Shown here: in pieces, positions 1 to 7,125 of the stretch
How positions within the stretch are numbered: position 1 is the first letter of the stretch
Layout: each line of letters starts with the position of its first letter
Source: a virus
Length of the DNA: 28,551 bases
Virus record (IMG/VR): IMGVR_UViG_3300029319_000287
Span: 2,679 to 31,229 of that record
Strand: one strand, 5' to 3'
Made by a program: the position numbers and the translations under genes
Notes under the pieces: generated by a model
Told to the model about the DNA's origin: nothing
The model's database searches: none
The model's input: only the letters and a program-made list of their open reading frames with translations

Positions 1-463
1 GAGCAAGCACGGAGTCGTCGCCTTCATACATCAAACCTTCTCTTAAGTTGGGGTATAAGTCATCAACATCGCCCGGATCGTCCGGTCCCATTCCAATTCC
101 TCGGTCGGCATAACCTGATCTCATCTTAAGAGCGGCGATACGGTCTTGACCCAAACGAGCATTCCTTGCTCGTTCTTCCGCATCTTCGGCATCAAGTCTA
201 TCTTGGTAACGTTGTTCTCTCTCGGCTCTTTCGGCTTCCGCTGATGCTAACTCTTCGTCAGTATAGAACTGAGATTTGTCGAGGTTTTTCATGTCCTCGT
301 ATGCCTTTGTCAGTTCCTCTTCTGTGGCCTTACCTTGCGCTCTGAGCTCCTTAACACGGAAAAATTCGTCGCGAAGAATCTTCTCGGCTTCCATCTGTTG
401 GAGGATTCCTTCCTTTATGACTTCTTTGATCGCATTTGTTAGTTTCAATTTAGTTAATTTCAT
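1..463 (-). CDS. Leader-tagged charged coiled-coil protein, 3' end beyond window
   Basis: This reading frame is open from an ATG at 463-461 to the window edge (154 full codons), so the C-terminus is missing. AGGAG lies 6 nt before the ATG and fixes the start. The first residues, MKLTKLKLTNAIKEVIKE, follow the same pattern as the neighbouring genes, and I-K-E|G at residues 16-19 fits a T4-type prohead protease site. After the leader the protein is almost all charged helix (E/R/K/A-rich, about residues 25-110), likely coiled coil, then a Gly/Asp/Pro-rich stretch. It is the last visible gene of the leader-tagged cluster (3280-1), 9 nt after the preceding stop. I recognise no enzyme domain. By its leader and context I infer a head-internal or scaffold-like protein. 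Confidence 0.75.
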   Translation of the reverse strand, partial: MKLTKLKLTNAIKEVIKEGILQQMEAEKILRDEFFRVKELRAQGKATEEELTKAYEDMKNLDKSQFYTDEELASAEAERAEREQRYQDRLDAEDAEERARNARLGQDRIAALKMRSGYADRGIGMGPDDPGDVDDLYPNLREGLMYEGDDSVLA

Positions 464-472
464 TTCTTTCTC

Positions 473-1153
473 CTAATGGTGTTTACTAGCTGTTTCTAGA
501 AACTTTAGTGCGGCAGGAACCACGCCAGCATATTCAGTAGTTTCAAAAGCCTTAATTGCTGTTGTAATCGCTTCAATAGTCAGTTCTAATCCGTGTCCAG
601 CTGCTTTTCCAGCAGTAATTGTCCCGAGACCCATTGAGACACCGGCTATTGCGACACACACCAATAACATGATAAATAAGATTTCTGTTATCTCATCCTC
701 TTGTTCTTTGGGCATCTCTTCTCCGCCAAGTTTTGCCAATAGTTTTATTGGTTTTACAACAGAATACCTAATTATATTTAGATAAGCCGAGTGAATAAAG
801 TTTCCAAGGTCACTAGTAAGAAGTTGAACCATTTCATCTAGTTGTAATTTACCTATAACGCCTACTTTATCAGCTATAAACTTATAGACTTTTTCTTGTG
901 AAAGAAAAGTCTTAGCAGCCTTGCCCATCCATTGGAGGACCTTCGGGAAAGCTAGGGCTGCTGCAAATAGCAAGAGGCCTCCAGCCTCTTGTAGCACATC
1001 TTCTTCGCCTTTTGTAGCCTTCATCTCTTTCGCTTTGGGAATAAGATCTTTGATGTCAATTGGTGGTAATGCTGAGCTTAACGAGGCTTCAAGTAAGATG
1101 TTTTGATACTCATCATTAATTAATTGCTTCAATCTTGCTTCAGTTAATCTCAT
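473..1153 (-). CDS. Leader-tagged hydrophobic protein, putative internal virion/membrane protein
   Basis: A 226-residue protein whose first 22 residues (MRLTEARLKQLINDEY, then QNILLE) match the shared leader; L-L-E|A at 20-23 is a good prohead-protease-like site. The mature part has two hydrophobic segments: about residues 58-76 (GGLLLFAAALAF region) and about 155-180 (ILFIMLLVCVAIAGVSMG), the second long enough to span a membrane. The start is the ATG preceded by AGAGGAAAG; it overlaps the upstream stop by 4 nt, so the genes are translationally coupled. The family is unknown to me. A membrane-active cargo protein packaged in the head and released at infection is an inference from leader plus hydrophobicity; a lysis or membrane role cannot be excluded. 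Confidence 0.75.
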   Translation of the reverse strand: MRLTEARLKQLINDEYQNILLEASLSSALPPIDIKDLIPKAKEMKATKGEEDVLQEAGGLLLFAAALAFPKVLQWMGKAAKTFLSQEKVYKFIADKVGVIGKLQLDEMVQLLTSDLGNFIHSAYLNIIRYSVVKPIKLLAKLGGEEMPKEQEDEITEILFIMLLVCVAIAGVSMGLGTITAGKAAGHGLELTIEAITTAIKAFETTEYAGVVPAALKFLETASKHH

Positions 1154-1605
1154 TTTTTCTTTCCTCTTTTTTTTGGTTTTGTGCTCACGTTTTTAGCCTT
1201 ACCTTTTCTATTGGGGTTTGGATCCTCTTTTCGCTTTCTTCTTGCGGCACTTTCTTTTTCTTTCTTCGACATTGAAGCTGCTTTTTCTGGTGAGGCGCAT
1301 TTTGGCTTTGTCTTCTGACCAGGCTGTTTTGCACAAGGTTTTCCATCATACTTTCCACCGATTTGCTCCCATCCTTTTTGGCCATCGCCGTCTGCATCAT
1401 CAAACCAATCTTTAAGACCTTCTTCATCCAACTGATCATTATCTAGGTTCTCTTCAGCTTTGACACAGTTCCGATATGTTTTCCCAAACATCTCTTTAGT
1501 TTTCTGTGTGTCATGGGTTTTGTAACCCTTTTGACACCTTTCGTATAATACCGCATCAATTTCTTCTTTGATAATCTGTTGTAGATCTTCTCTAGTAACT
1601 TTCAT
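1150..1605 (-). CDS. Leader-tagged small basic Cys-containing protein, putative head-internal protein
   Basis: A 151-residue protein. Residues 1-23 are the shared leader (MKVTREDLQQIIKEEIDAVL, then Y-E), with L-Y-E as candidate cleavage site. Next comes a module beginning at Cys24 (CQKGYKTHDTQ) and ending in an F-G-K-x-Y-x-N-C motif about 24 residues later. A Trp/Gly/Cys segment (IGGKYDGKPCAKQPGQKTK) follows. The last 45 residues are strongly basic (RRKRKEDPNPNRKGKAK). Basic tails like this suit DNA or RNA contact inside a capsid. I have the impression that such modules recur in aquatic phage proteins, but I cannot name the family. An ACTATTTA motif lies 21 nt upstream and GAGGG precedes the ATG. 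Confidence 0.75.
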   Translation of the reverse strand: MKVTREDLQQIIKEEIDAVLYERCQKGYKTHDTQKTKEMFGKTYRNCVKAEENLDNDQLDEEGLKDWFDDADGDGQKGWEQIGGKYDGKPCAKQPGQKTKPKCASPEKAASMSKKEKESAARRKRKEDPNPNRKGKAKNVSTKPKKRGKKK

Positions 1606-1626
1606 AATAGACCCTCGTGTTGGAAC

Positions 1627-1634
1627 TAAATAGT
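1627..1634 (-). promoter_or_regulatory. Candidate late promoter element ACTATTTA
   Basis: On the coding strand ACTATTTA lies 21 nt before the ATG of the 1150-1605 gene, inside the 32-nt gap after the GNAT-like gene. The same octamer occurs upstream of three other leader-tagged genes. Its spacing would suit a -10-like box with a short leader that holds the ribosome site. Confidence 0.45.
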
Positions 1635-1637
1635 GTT

Positions 1638-2768
1638 TTATTTCTTCTTTTTATTCATTGAGGCTGTCTTTCTTTTGGACGCTTCTTTTCTTTTCTCGGC
1701 ATATTCATAAGCCTTCTTGAGCCTTGCTTTTACTTTTGGATCTTTAGCATTCTTGTAGGCTGCTCTAGACCTCTGATGTATTAAGTTGATAATTTGTGAT
1801 TGACGCTTGTGAGACTTTGATTTAAAGCTTGCCTTTGATAGAGTGTCTTTGATGTCTTGGACTGTGGAGAACTTGACCGAAACAGTGTCGCTTGGATCTT
1901 CATCAGTATATAGTCTTCGGCCAGATCCTGCAGGTTTCTTGCCCGTCCCTGTCTTTGGATCTCCCTCAGCGACTCTCTTAGCGTTTGCTGTAGCGATTGG
2001 GTAAATGTCTTCATCAGACATTCTTGGATTGTCTCTTTTCATTGCCTTTGCGATCTCGCCTTTCTTCTTATATTCAGCGTCGGTTAGTTTTCTTTCTTTC
2101 AAACCGCCTGTTTGTTTTATCATTAAATAAATGTTATTTTTAGGTGCACCTGCTTTAGTATAGACACCATCAGTGATCGAGGGAAGTTGTTTTTTTGTTT
2201 TGACATCGATAGCAACTACATTATATCTTCTCGCGAGATAGTTTTGCCATAAAGATTTGGACTCAGGTGTTTGAGAGTCCCCAGAATACAAATTGTTATT
2301 TGCTATAACATATTTATAAATCGTTGATGCTACCCCTTTACCTTTGGCCTCGGGCTTTACTGATACGGTGTTCACTTTTACACCGTCCATAAATGGGGCG
2401 ATAGACATATACCCAGCTGGTTGCTCGTCGGTATAAGCTATAATTTTGGTGTGATCTCCTGAAGGTGCAACTAATAATTTTACACCTCTGTTTCCAAATT
2501 CAAATTTATCTTGAGAAACTTGCTCGGCTTTTCCTGTTGCCCAATTTACATCAACTTGTTCGTCTGCACCTAGAGACCCTCTTAGTTCTATTTCATTAAC
2601 GCTGAGTGCTTCCATCTTCATATACCATTTTGAGTTAGGTCCTTCCGGATCTCCATACCCTCCATCGTAATGCCAGTCTGGTTCGTTCCAGTGATACCTC
2701 TTCGCCTCTAAAACTGCTTCAAGCTCTTCTAGAATGATACGCTGTAAATCTTCTCTGGTGAGGTTCAT
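1638..2768 (-). CDS. Leader-tagged protein with GNAT-like acetyltransferase domain and basic tail
   Basis: A 376-residue protein. Residues 1-21 are the shared leader (MNLTREDLQRIILEELEAVL), ending near A-V-L-E|A. From about residue 90 to 215 there is a GNAT-like fold: a strand ending VNTVSVKPEAKGKGVASTIY, that is V-x-P-x-x-K-G-K-G-V-A-S, resembles the acetyl-CoA pyrophosphate loop (Q/R-x-x-G-x-G/A), followed by a helix. A segment with M-K-R-D-N-P-R-M-S-D-E-D follows at about 240-265. The last 60 residues are Lys/Arg-rich (KARLKKAYEYAEKRKEASKR), suggesting nucleic acid binding. The start overlaps the previous stop as TAATG. A possible role is acetylation of a host or phage protein after delivery from the head; the substrate is unknown and the catalytic residues are unverified. 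Confidence 0.7.
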   Translation of the reverse strand: MNLTREDLQRIILEELEAVLEAKRYHWNEPDWHYDGGYGDPEGPNSKWYMKMEALSVNEIELRGSLGADEQVDVNWATGKAEQVSQDKFEFGNRGVKLLVAPSGDHTKIIAYTDEQPAGYMSIAPFMDGVKVNTVSVKPEAKGKGVASTIYKYVIANNNLYSGDSQTPESKSLWQNYLARRYNVVAIDVKTKKQLPSITDGVYTKAGAPKNNIYLMIKQTGGLKERKLTDAEYKKKGEIAKAMKRDNPRMSDEDIYPIATANAKRVAEGDPKTGTGKKPAGSGRRLYTDEDPSDTVSVKFSTVQDIKDTLSKASFKSKSHKRQSQIINLIHQRSRAAYKNAKDPKVKARLKKAYEYAEKRKEASKRKTASMNKKKK

Positions 2769-3280
2769 TATTTTTCTACTTTAACTTCTTCATCATCTGA
2801 GAGAATATAATCACCATCGTCGTGTTGTCCTACGTTTGGCATTTCCTCTAGAGCTTTTTCAATCTCTTTTTCCATGCCTTTACCAAACTCTTTTGTGAAT
2901 GGTTCCATACCAGCGGCTCCACCTTCGTCGCGCAGAATCTTTTCAATCTTCTTGGGATCGACATGAACAAATCCTTTGCCAGCCATATCGACATGGTCAG
3001 CCTCAACTTCTGCTTTGTGTTTGTCGCCAGTCTCAGGATCATACATGTCATGCTTTTCAAACTCTTCTTCTAAACCTTCTTTTTTTGATTTGTTGCCCCA
3101 GTTCTTGGCTCCAACCTTACGACATTTAACAAGGGCCCCAGAGGCATAAGCGGATGGCCACACATCGTATCGTGCTTTCACCTTATGATAGCAAGCATCC
3201 TTCTTACCTTTTTTCTCAGAAAGGACAGCATCAAGCTCTTCTTTAATGATTTGTTTAAGTTCCTTGTTTGTAAGTTTCAT
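2768..3280 (-). CDS. Leader-tagged protein with Cys/Trp module, putative head-internal protein
   Basis: A 170-residue protein if started at the ATG at 3280, which has GGGG 6 nt upstream; an in-frame TTG four codons earlier is less likely. Residues 1-22 are the shared leader (MKLTNKELKQIIKEELDAVL, then S-E) with L-S-E as candidate cleavage site. A compact module follows (CYHKVKARYDVWPSAYASGA to K-C-R-K-V-G-A): two Cys 23 residues apart around a W-P-S-A-Y motif. I believe this module recurs in phage proteins, but I cannot name it. The C-terminal half is acidic (E/D about 35%). It is the first gene of the leader cluster; an ACTATTTA motif lies 22 nt upstream. A packaged structural or cargo protein is inferred. 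Confidence 0.75.
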   Translation of the reverse strand: MKLTNKELKQIIKEELDAVLSEKKGKKDACYHKVKARYDVWPSAYASGALVKCRKVGAKNWGNKSKKEGLEEEFEKHDMYDPETGDKHKAEVEADHVDMAGKGFVHVDPKKIEKILRDEGGAAGMEPFTKEFGKGMEKEIEKALEEMPNVGQHDDGDYILSDDEEVKVEK

Positions 3281-3302
3281 AGCAATCCCCAAATTAATAC
3301 TA

Positions 3303-3310
3303 TAAATAGT
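3303..3310 (-). promoter_or_regulatory. Candidate late promoter element ACTATTTA
   Basis: Coding-strand ACTATTTA lies in the 40-nt gap between the J-domain gene stop and the first leader-cluster gene, 22 nt before its ATG. The surrounding CTATTTATAG is palindromic, so the opposite strand reads TATAAATA, the T4 late consensus, but facing away from the gene. Confidence 0.45.
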
Positions 3311-3320
3311 GACTAATTAC

Positions 3321-3917
3321 CTATTCTTTCCATCCAAATAGTTGAAGTAAAAAAGATTTTATCAGATTGTTTTTGCATTCGTCACTCCTACATTCATACA
3401 ACTTCCAAGAGTATGAATTTTTTTCTTTTTCTATCTCCGCTTTGATCCTATCTATATCCTCTTGGATGTCTGCACATATCACATCATAATCTTTCAAATG
3501 TATATCATGACGATCAGCGATTTCAAATAATTTACCCCAGTTTTCATCAGCGATTGAGCTAACTGTATCTTTAAAATCCATATAATCTTTCCAGTAGTTG
3601 GAGTCTGCCGTATCTAGCTTGTCTGGGTGTATCTTTTTGGCTAATGCTTTATATATATCTTTGTGTTTTTGAGTTTTCTTTTTTGGCTTTTCTATTGGGA
3701 CAATTCCGGTTTCATTTTGTTCAAAAATATGGGTTACTTTATTGTAGTTGTCTTTATTTAATTGATCTAGATCAATATCCCTTAAGGCACACCATTCAAG
3801 ATAAAATACTTCAAAATCTAAATGACCATCTTTTAGTATTTCTTTAACCATCTTGTATTCATATTCGAGAGACTTATATTCATTTAATAATTTTTTAAAT
3901 CTATATTTCTCGATCAT
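3321..3917 (-). CDS. J-domain (DnaJ-like) co-chaperone
   Basis: A 198-residue protein. Around residues 86-100 it contains KDIYKALAKKIHPDKLD, the diagnostic end of J-domain helix II plus the HPD loop (His97-Pro98-Asp99) that stimulates Hsp70/DnaK ATPase. The following helix III region (YWKDYMDFKDTVSSIADE) fits. Residues 1-75 are helical and 150-198 charged helix, so the J-domain is embedded rather than N-terminal as in classical DnaJ, and there is no zinc finger or Gly/Phe region. The gene overlaps the nucleotidyltransferase stop by 17 nt and closes the long operon that starts with the GroES-like gene. I infer that it recruits host DnaK for phage assembly or remodels a replication complex. Confidence 0.75.
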   Translation of the reverse strand: MIEKYRFKKLLNEYKSLEYEYKMVKEILKDGHLDFEVFYLEWCALRDIDLDQLNKDNYNKVTHIFEQNETGIVPIEKPKKKTQKHKDIYKALAKKIHPDKLDTADSNYWKDYMDFKDTVSSIADENWGKLFEIADRHDIHLKDYDVICADIQEDIDRIKAEIEKEKNSYSWKLYECRSDECKNNLIKSFLLQLFGWKE

Positions 3918-4806
3918 TTTTGGTCACCGGATTAAATTTTGTTCCATACAAAATAGACTTTGAAGGTCTCTTAATCGGAAAAGCACGAGAGGCACAAAGA
4001 AAGTCTCCATACTCCTCCCAATTTCGTATGTTAAAGTAATTATCTACCTTAATCTCGTGTGACGTATTTAGGTCCAGTGGTTCAAAAACTTTTGACAAAG
4101 GAAAGTATCTAGCTGACCATCTCTCTGATGGGTCAAGCAACAAGTCATCTTCAATTGTAGAGCCTGGAACCCTTTTGCCAGTTCCTGTTCTTATGATTCT
4201 TCTAAAATCAAGCCACTCATCTTTACCAAATGTAAAAGAGCAGAAATTATCATCCATTACGGTATTTCCGTTAAACGAAACGTAGGTGTTTTGTTCGGAA
4301 GCAATTATCTTTCTATGATCTCGAAGTTGCCACGCTGGGAAAAAACCATGCGGGAACGATACATAATATTTTGTAGGAGTCATCCAGTCGGAAACTTGAG
4401 CCATGACCTTAAAAGCGGTTAAGGCTCCATGGATGACTGACCACGCTGTGCAATCTCGCTTAAACCTGTCTTTAGGATTGACAGAAACATAATAGATCGG
4501 AATCCTCCTTTTAGATAGACCGGGCATTGGGTCAAACTTTCGATGTGCCCACACAGGATCACCGCACCAATCCCCTATGGACTTACGCACTAGAGGGCCT
4601 ATATCCTCATTCACGACAATCCAGATTGATTTACACCCTGCCCATGCACACTCAACAACCGCTGCTTCTATAAGGCTGTAAGAGGGTCCTATGGGCATCA
4701 TGCAATCAGGCCAAGGTTGGTCAAAGTCGTATGTATCATGACCTGCTATTGGGATGATTCCAACAAGGTTGTTTATCTTGTTTTTAAAGTCTCTATCATT
4801 TTCCAT
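3901..4806 (-). CDS. Nucleotidyltransferase-like (GT-A fold) protein
   Basis: A 301-residue protein. Residues 15-42 (VGIIPIAGHDTYDFDQPWPD then CMMPIG-PSYSLIE) match the start of sugar-nucleotidyltransferases: strand, loop, L/M-P-x-G before a helix. It continues with AWAGCKSIWIVVNE, the usual second strand ending in a nucleotide-contacting Asn/Glu. The G-x-G-T-R-L signature is degraded to G-H-D-T, so activity or substrate may differ. The family normally joins an NTP and a sugar-1-phosphate to give an NDP-sugar. The start has AAAGGAG 4 nt upstream and overlaps the previous gene by 34 nt. Together with the phosphomannomutase at 12507-13289 it could supply an NDP-sugar for glycosylation, but that pairing is inference. 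Confidence 0.6.
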   Translation of the reverse strand: MENDRDFKNKINNLVGIIPIAGHDTYDFDQPWPDCMMPIGPSYSLIEAAVVECAWAGCKSIWIVVNEDIGPLVRKSIGDWCGDPVWAHRKFDPMPGLSKRRIPIYYVSVNPKDRFKRDCTAWSVIHGALTAFKVMAQVSDWMTPTKYYVSFPHGFFPAWQLRDHRKIIASEQNTYVSFNGNTVMDDNFCSFTFGKDEWLDFRRIIRTGTGKRVPGSTIEDDLLLDPSERWSARYFPLSKVFEPLDLNTSHEIKVDNYFNIRNWEEYGDFLCASRAFPIKRPSKSILYGTKFNPVTKNDREI

Positions 4807-5516
4807 GCTTCTCCTTTTGTCTGGGGCATTTTGTAAACTTCATCAAACGTGAGTTGGCTTTGAACAAGAGGAGTTGTCACTCTTTTATGAAACTCGATCT
4901 TGGGTCGTTTGTAATATTTTTTTCCTTTATACTCTCGACCAAAATTGCCAACAAGGCCTTCATTTTTGATCATACGGAGTGCCTTAAGCTTGGCTATACC
5001 TTGACCTAGGTCGGGGTCTAAAAGCTGTTCTTGGGTCATTCTCGACGATCCCACAAGACCTCTTGCAGTTCCAGAGAATGTATAGAAGTTAAGTTGGCTT
5101 ACAAAGTCTGTGTCGTCCTCAATTCTGTCGGTGTTGTGAGGAGATAGCTCCTTAATGTCAAAAAAGTCATATACGCCATGATATTTTGTCTCAACATCAA
5201 ATTCTTGGAGGTTGCTTGTTTCTATCTCCACCCTTTTGTTTCCCTTTGTTATAACCGTCAAAATATTGTCATCGAATCGATATGACGCGACGTTATTGGG
5301 GAACAATAATAAAGAGGATAAGGACATGACGAAACAAAGGTTGGACCACAATTCATTAGGGTTCTTGGCATTTAAAAACGAGAGATCATACCCTTCATAT
5401 CTTTTATCAAATTTAAAGACGTATTCTGGATCTTTTATCAGACATTTTGTTTGCGTCTTCCAAGAATACAAAAGGCAGGTCAAGGACCTGCCGATTATGA
5501 TGTTGTTAATTTTCAT
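4773..5516 (-). CDS. Conserved-looking phage protein of unknown function
   Basis: A 247-residue protein; the ATG overlaps the preceding stop as ATGA. The N-terminus (MKINNIIIGRSLTCLLYSWK) looks like a first strand, tight turn and helix of a nucleotide-binding Rossmann-type fold, but the G-x-G-x-x-G pattern is absent, so I assign no cofactor. Residues 150-185 (SRMTQEQLLDPDLGQGIAKL then KALRMIKNEGLVG) look like a helical domain, and the C-terminus is basic. It lies between the leader-variant gene and the nucleotidyltransferase-like gene, with both of which it overlaps. A strong hairpin sits in codons 9-15, see the separate entry. Function unknown. Confidence 0.65.
   Translation of the reverse strand: MKINNIIIGRSLTCLLYSWKTQTKCLIKDPEYVFKFDKRYEGYDLSFLNAKNPNELWSNLCFVMSLSSLLLFPNNVASYRFDDNILTVITKGNKRVEIETSNLQEFDVETKYHGVYDFFDIKELSPHNTDRIEDDTDFVSQLNFYTFSGTARGLVGSSRMTQEQLLDPDLGQGIAKLKALRMIKNEGLVGNFGREYKGKKYYKRPKIEFHKRVTTPLVQSQLTFDEVYKMPQTKGEAWKMIETLKTR
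5470..5492 (-). terminator. Hairpin with short U-run inside a coding start (attenuator candidate)
   Basis: The coding strand has GGCAGGTC, a 3-nt loop CTT, then GACCTGCC: a perfect 8-bp GC-rich stem followed by TTTTG. It begins about 20 nt after the upstream gene's stop but lies in codons 9-15 of the 4773-5516 gene. It may act as a leaky terminator or attenuator. Confidence 0.4.
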
Positions 5517-6220
5517 GTGTAATACTTGTCAAAAAAATCATTTAAAAAGTCTGCCTTGTCCTGTAGTTTTCGGCTGGTTTCTTCTGATTCAGCTGGTTCA
5601 CTCATGTCAGGAGGATCTGTTGGGTCAGGTCTGTCCATCTTTGAAAAATATTCGTCCATAATTCTTCTAGTCTCCATGAACCCATCTCCAAACATATACC
5701 AATCGTCCATTGAGCCATAGAAGGCGGTATTACCTGAGAAGTGTCCACGTTTGCCATGAATCTGTCGATTGGGAGCCATGGTTTGGAGTCCATAATCCAT
5801 AATGCGCTCATAATTTCCAGCAAAAAAGTCTTTGTTCTCTTGAGAGATATTTGGAGACTGAAAATATATATCCAATTTGATTCTTACTATCTCATCAAAT
5901 GGAGGTGACAAACCTAACATATCCGGATCAGTGGAGTAATAAGCAAAACCAGAGTTTATGGTTCCAACTATTCTTTGATACTCTTTCTTGTCTTCCTTCT
6001 CTGTATTTGGGTCGTTAATCATTTCCATTAATGATTCAATAAATCCGCTATATTCGTTTTCAAGCTTTTCTCTCCAAGATGGATGATAATCAATATTTCC
6101 CAGCGCCTCATTCCATTCAGAGAACCAATTGTTGGGAGCTCCAAGTTGCTGGTCTTGAAGGGTCCTTCCTTCTGTGATTACAAACTTTCGCCACTCTTTA
6201 AGAATCTTTTTCATTTTCAT
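5513..6220 (-). CDS. Protein with variant capsid-targeting-like leader, unknown function
   Basis: A 235-residue protein starting MKMKKILKEWRKFVITEG. This differs from the other leaders but closely resembles T4 capsid-targeting peptides (short, basic then E-F-I-x-E|A); I-T-E|G at 15-18 is a good prohead protease site. The body is acidic, rich in Trp/Tyr/Asp (NNWFSEWNEALGNIDYHPSW, DDWYMFGDGF) and ends in a Pro/Asp/Ser linker (DRPDPTDPPDMSEPAESEE) plus a helix. The start overlaps the SH3-like gene by 23 nt, with AAGGG upstream; ATGs at 6220 and 6214 are both possible. No known domain is recognised. A minor head-associated protein is my inference from the leader. Confidence 0.65.
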   Translation of the reverse strand: MKMKKILKEWRKFVITEGRTLQDQQLGAPNNWFSEWNEALGNIDYHPSWREKLENEYSGFIESLMEMINDPNTEKEDKKEYQRIVGTINSGFAYYSTDPDMLGLSPPFDEIVRIKLDIYFQSPNISQENKDFFAGNYERIMDYGLQTMAPNRQIHGKRGHFSGNTAFYGSMDDWYMFGDGFMETRRIMDEYFSKMDRPDPTDPPDMSEPAESEETSRKLQDKADFLNDFFDKYYT

Positions 6221-6452
6221 TTTTAAGTCCCTTCATTATCTGTTCTGGTAGTTCTTTAATTAGTTGATCTCCAACAACAACGTCATAAACCCAATAATTC
6301 TGCTTTTTATATGGGCTAAGTTTTGATTCATAAATAAACATTAATATTGGCTCGGTTATTACAATACCTAAGTTTTCTCCTAGTAGAAGGTTTTCTTCAT
6401 CCTCTATGTAGACAAGGTCTCCCTTTTTAAATTTAGGTTTTTCTGCTGTCAC
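6198..6452 (-). CDS. Small SH3/KOW-like beta-barrel protein
   Basis: An 84-residue protein with a GTG start that overlaps the thyX stop by 20 nt; GGAG lies 6 nt upstream. Residues 8-20 (KFKKGDLVYIEDEE) carry the G-D-L-V strand shared with three tandem small genes at 18140-18723, followed by G-x-V/I-strand repeats and an aromatic strand (QNYWVYDVVVGDQLI). This pattern suggests a small SH3-like barrel. Such folds often bind nucleic acid or protein; the actual role is unknown. Confidence 0.6.
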   Translation of the reverse strand: MTAEKPKFKKGDLVYIEDEENLLLGENLGIVITEPILMFIYESKLSPYKKQNYWVYDVVVGDQLIKELPEQIMKGLKNENEKDS

Positions 6453-7125
6453 GATATGCTCCGACCGAGTATGGCCAGATCTCGGCTGCTATGTCTAGAC
6501 AAGCTTCGGCGACCTTTTGTATTTCCCATTGGGCACCTTCGTGGATCCTAAGATCGATGAACTTAATTAAGTTTGACAAGTTGACTGTGCCATAGTATTT
6601 GGCATAAAGATTTTGAGGCAAAACACCTCTTGCTTGTTCTCGACAGACACCGGATAAAATTAAATCTTCAAATAATTTTAATGACCTTTTGTGGTGTTCA
6701 TGAACTTTTTGACTTGCTGTTGTTTTATCAAATTCTATCTCTGGATTAATCAAGTCATGCTCGTTTGATGCTTGGCGATTACTTTCATGTTGGGTTCTGA
6801 ACTTCTTTGGCTCGTAAAATTTAAGATCAACATTCGTATATCTTCTAGAAATTTCATTATAAGCCCAAGTCCTATGTCTCATATGTTGAGAGCGGACAAA
6901 CATCGGAACTTCAAACAAAAATGTAATTGAGTTATGTTCAAAGGGTGATGTGTGTTTGTGCTCAGCAAGATATTTAATCAATTTCTTATCTCTCGGGGTC
7001 AAGGGTTTTGTGTTGTCTTGACCGAAAGATACCCTTGCGGCGTTGGCGATCATTTTGTCATCACCCACATGTTGGATGTAGGAAACTTTGCCAATGCCGT
7101 CTCCATAAAGTTCTATCTCTTTCAT
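6433..7125 (-). CDS. thyX: Flavin-dependent thymidylate synthase ThyX
   Basis: A 230-residue protein, the usual ThyX length. The diagnostic R-H-R-x7-S motif is present as RHRTWAYNEIS at residues 83-93, followed by R-R-Y. Upstream HTSPFEHNSITFLFEVP (58-74) matches the FAD/dUMP-binding His region, and ARGVLPQNLYAKYYGTVNL (164-182) matches the conserved R-x-x-L-P. The enzyme methylates dUMP to dTMP using methylene-tetrahydrofolate, NADPH and FAD in the cytoplasm. The ATG directly follows the stop of the leader-tagged 7126-7722 gene (TAAATG). With the class II reductase at 8280-10136 it forms the phage's dNTP supply set. Confidence 0.95.
   Translation of the reverse strand: MKEIELYGDGIGKVSYIQHVGDDKMIANAARVSFGQDNTKPLTPRDKKLIKYLAEHKHTSPFEHNSITFLFEVPMFVRSQHMRHRTWAYNEISRRYTNVDLKFYEPKKFRTQHESNRQASNEHDLINPEIEFDKTTASQKVHEHHKRSLKLFEDLILSGVCREQARGVLPQNLYAKYYGTVNLSNLIKFIDLRIHEGAQWEIQKVAEACLDIAAEIWPYSVGAYRDSRKT

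Noticed and set aside
3301-3309. Plus-strand T4 late box TATAAATA
   Set aside because: No plus-strand gene follows it; only one of the four related sites has the full box, so I read the element on the minus strand, with that uncertainty stated.
5518-5560. Possible promoter with TTGACA near the end of the 5513-6220 gene
   Set aside because: No acceptable -10 at 16-18 nt and none of the flanking bases shared by the eight promoters.
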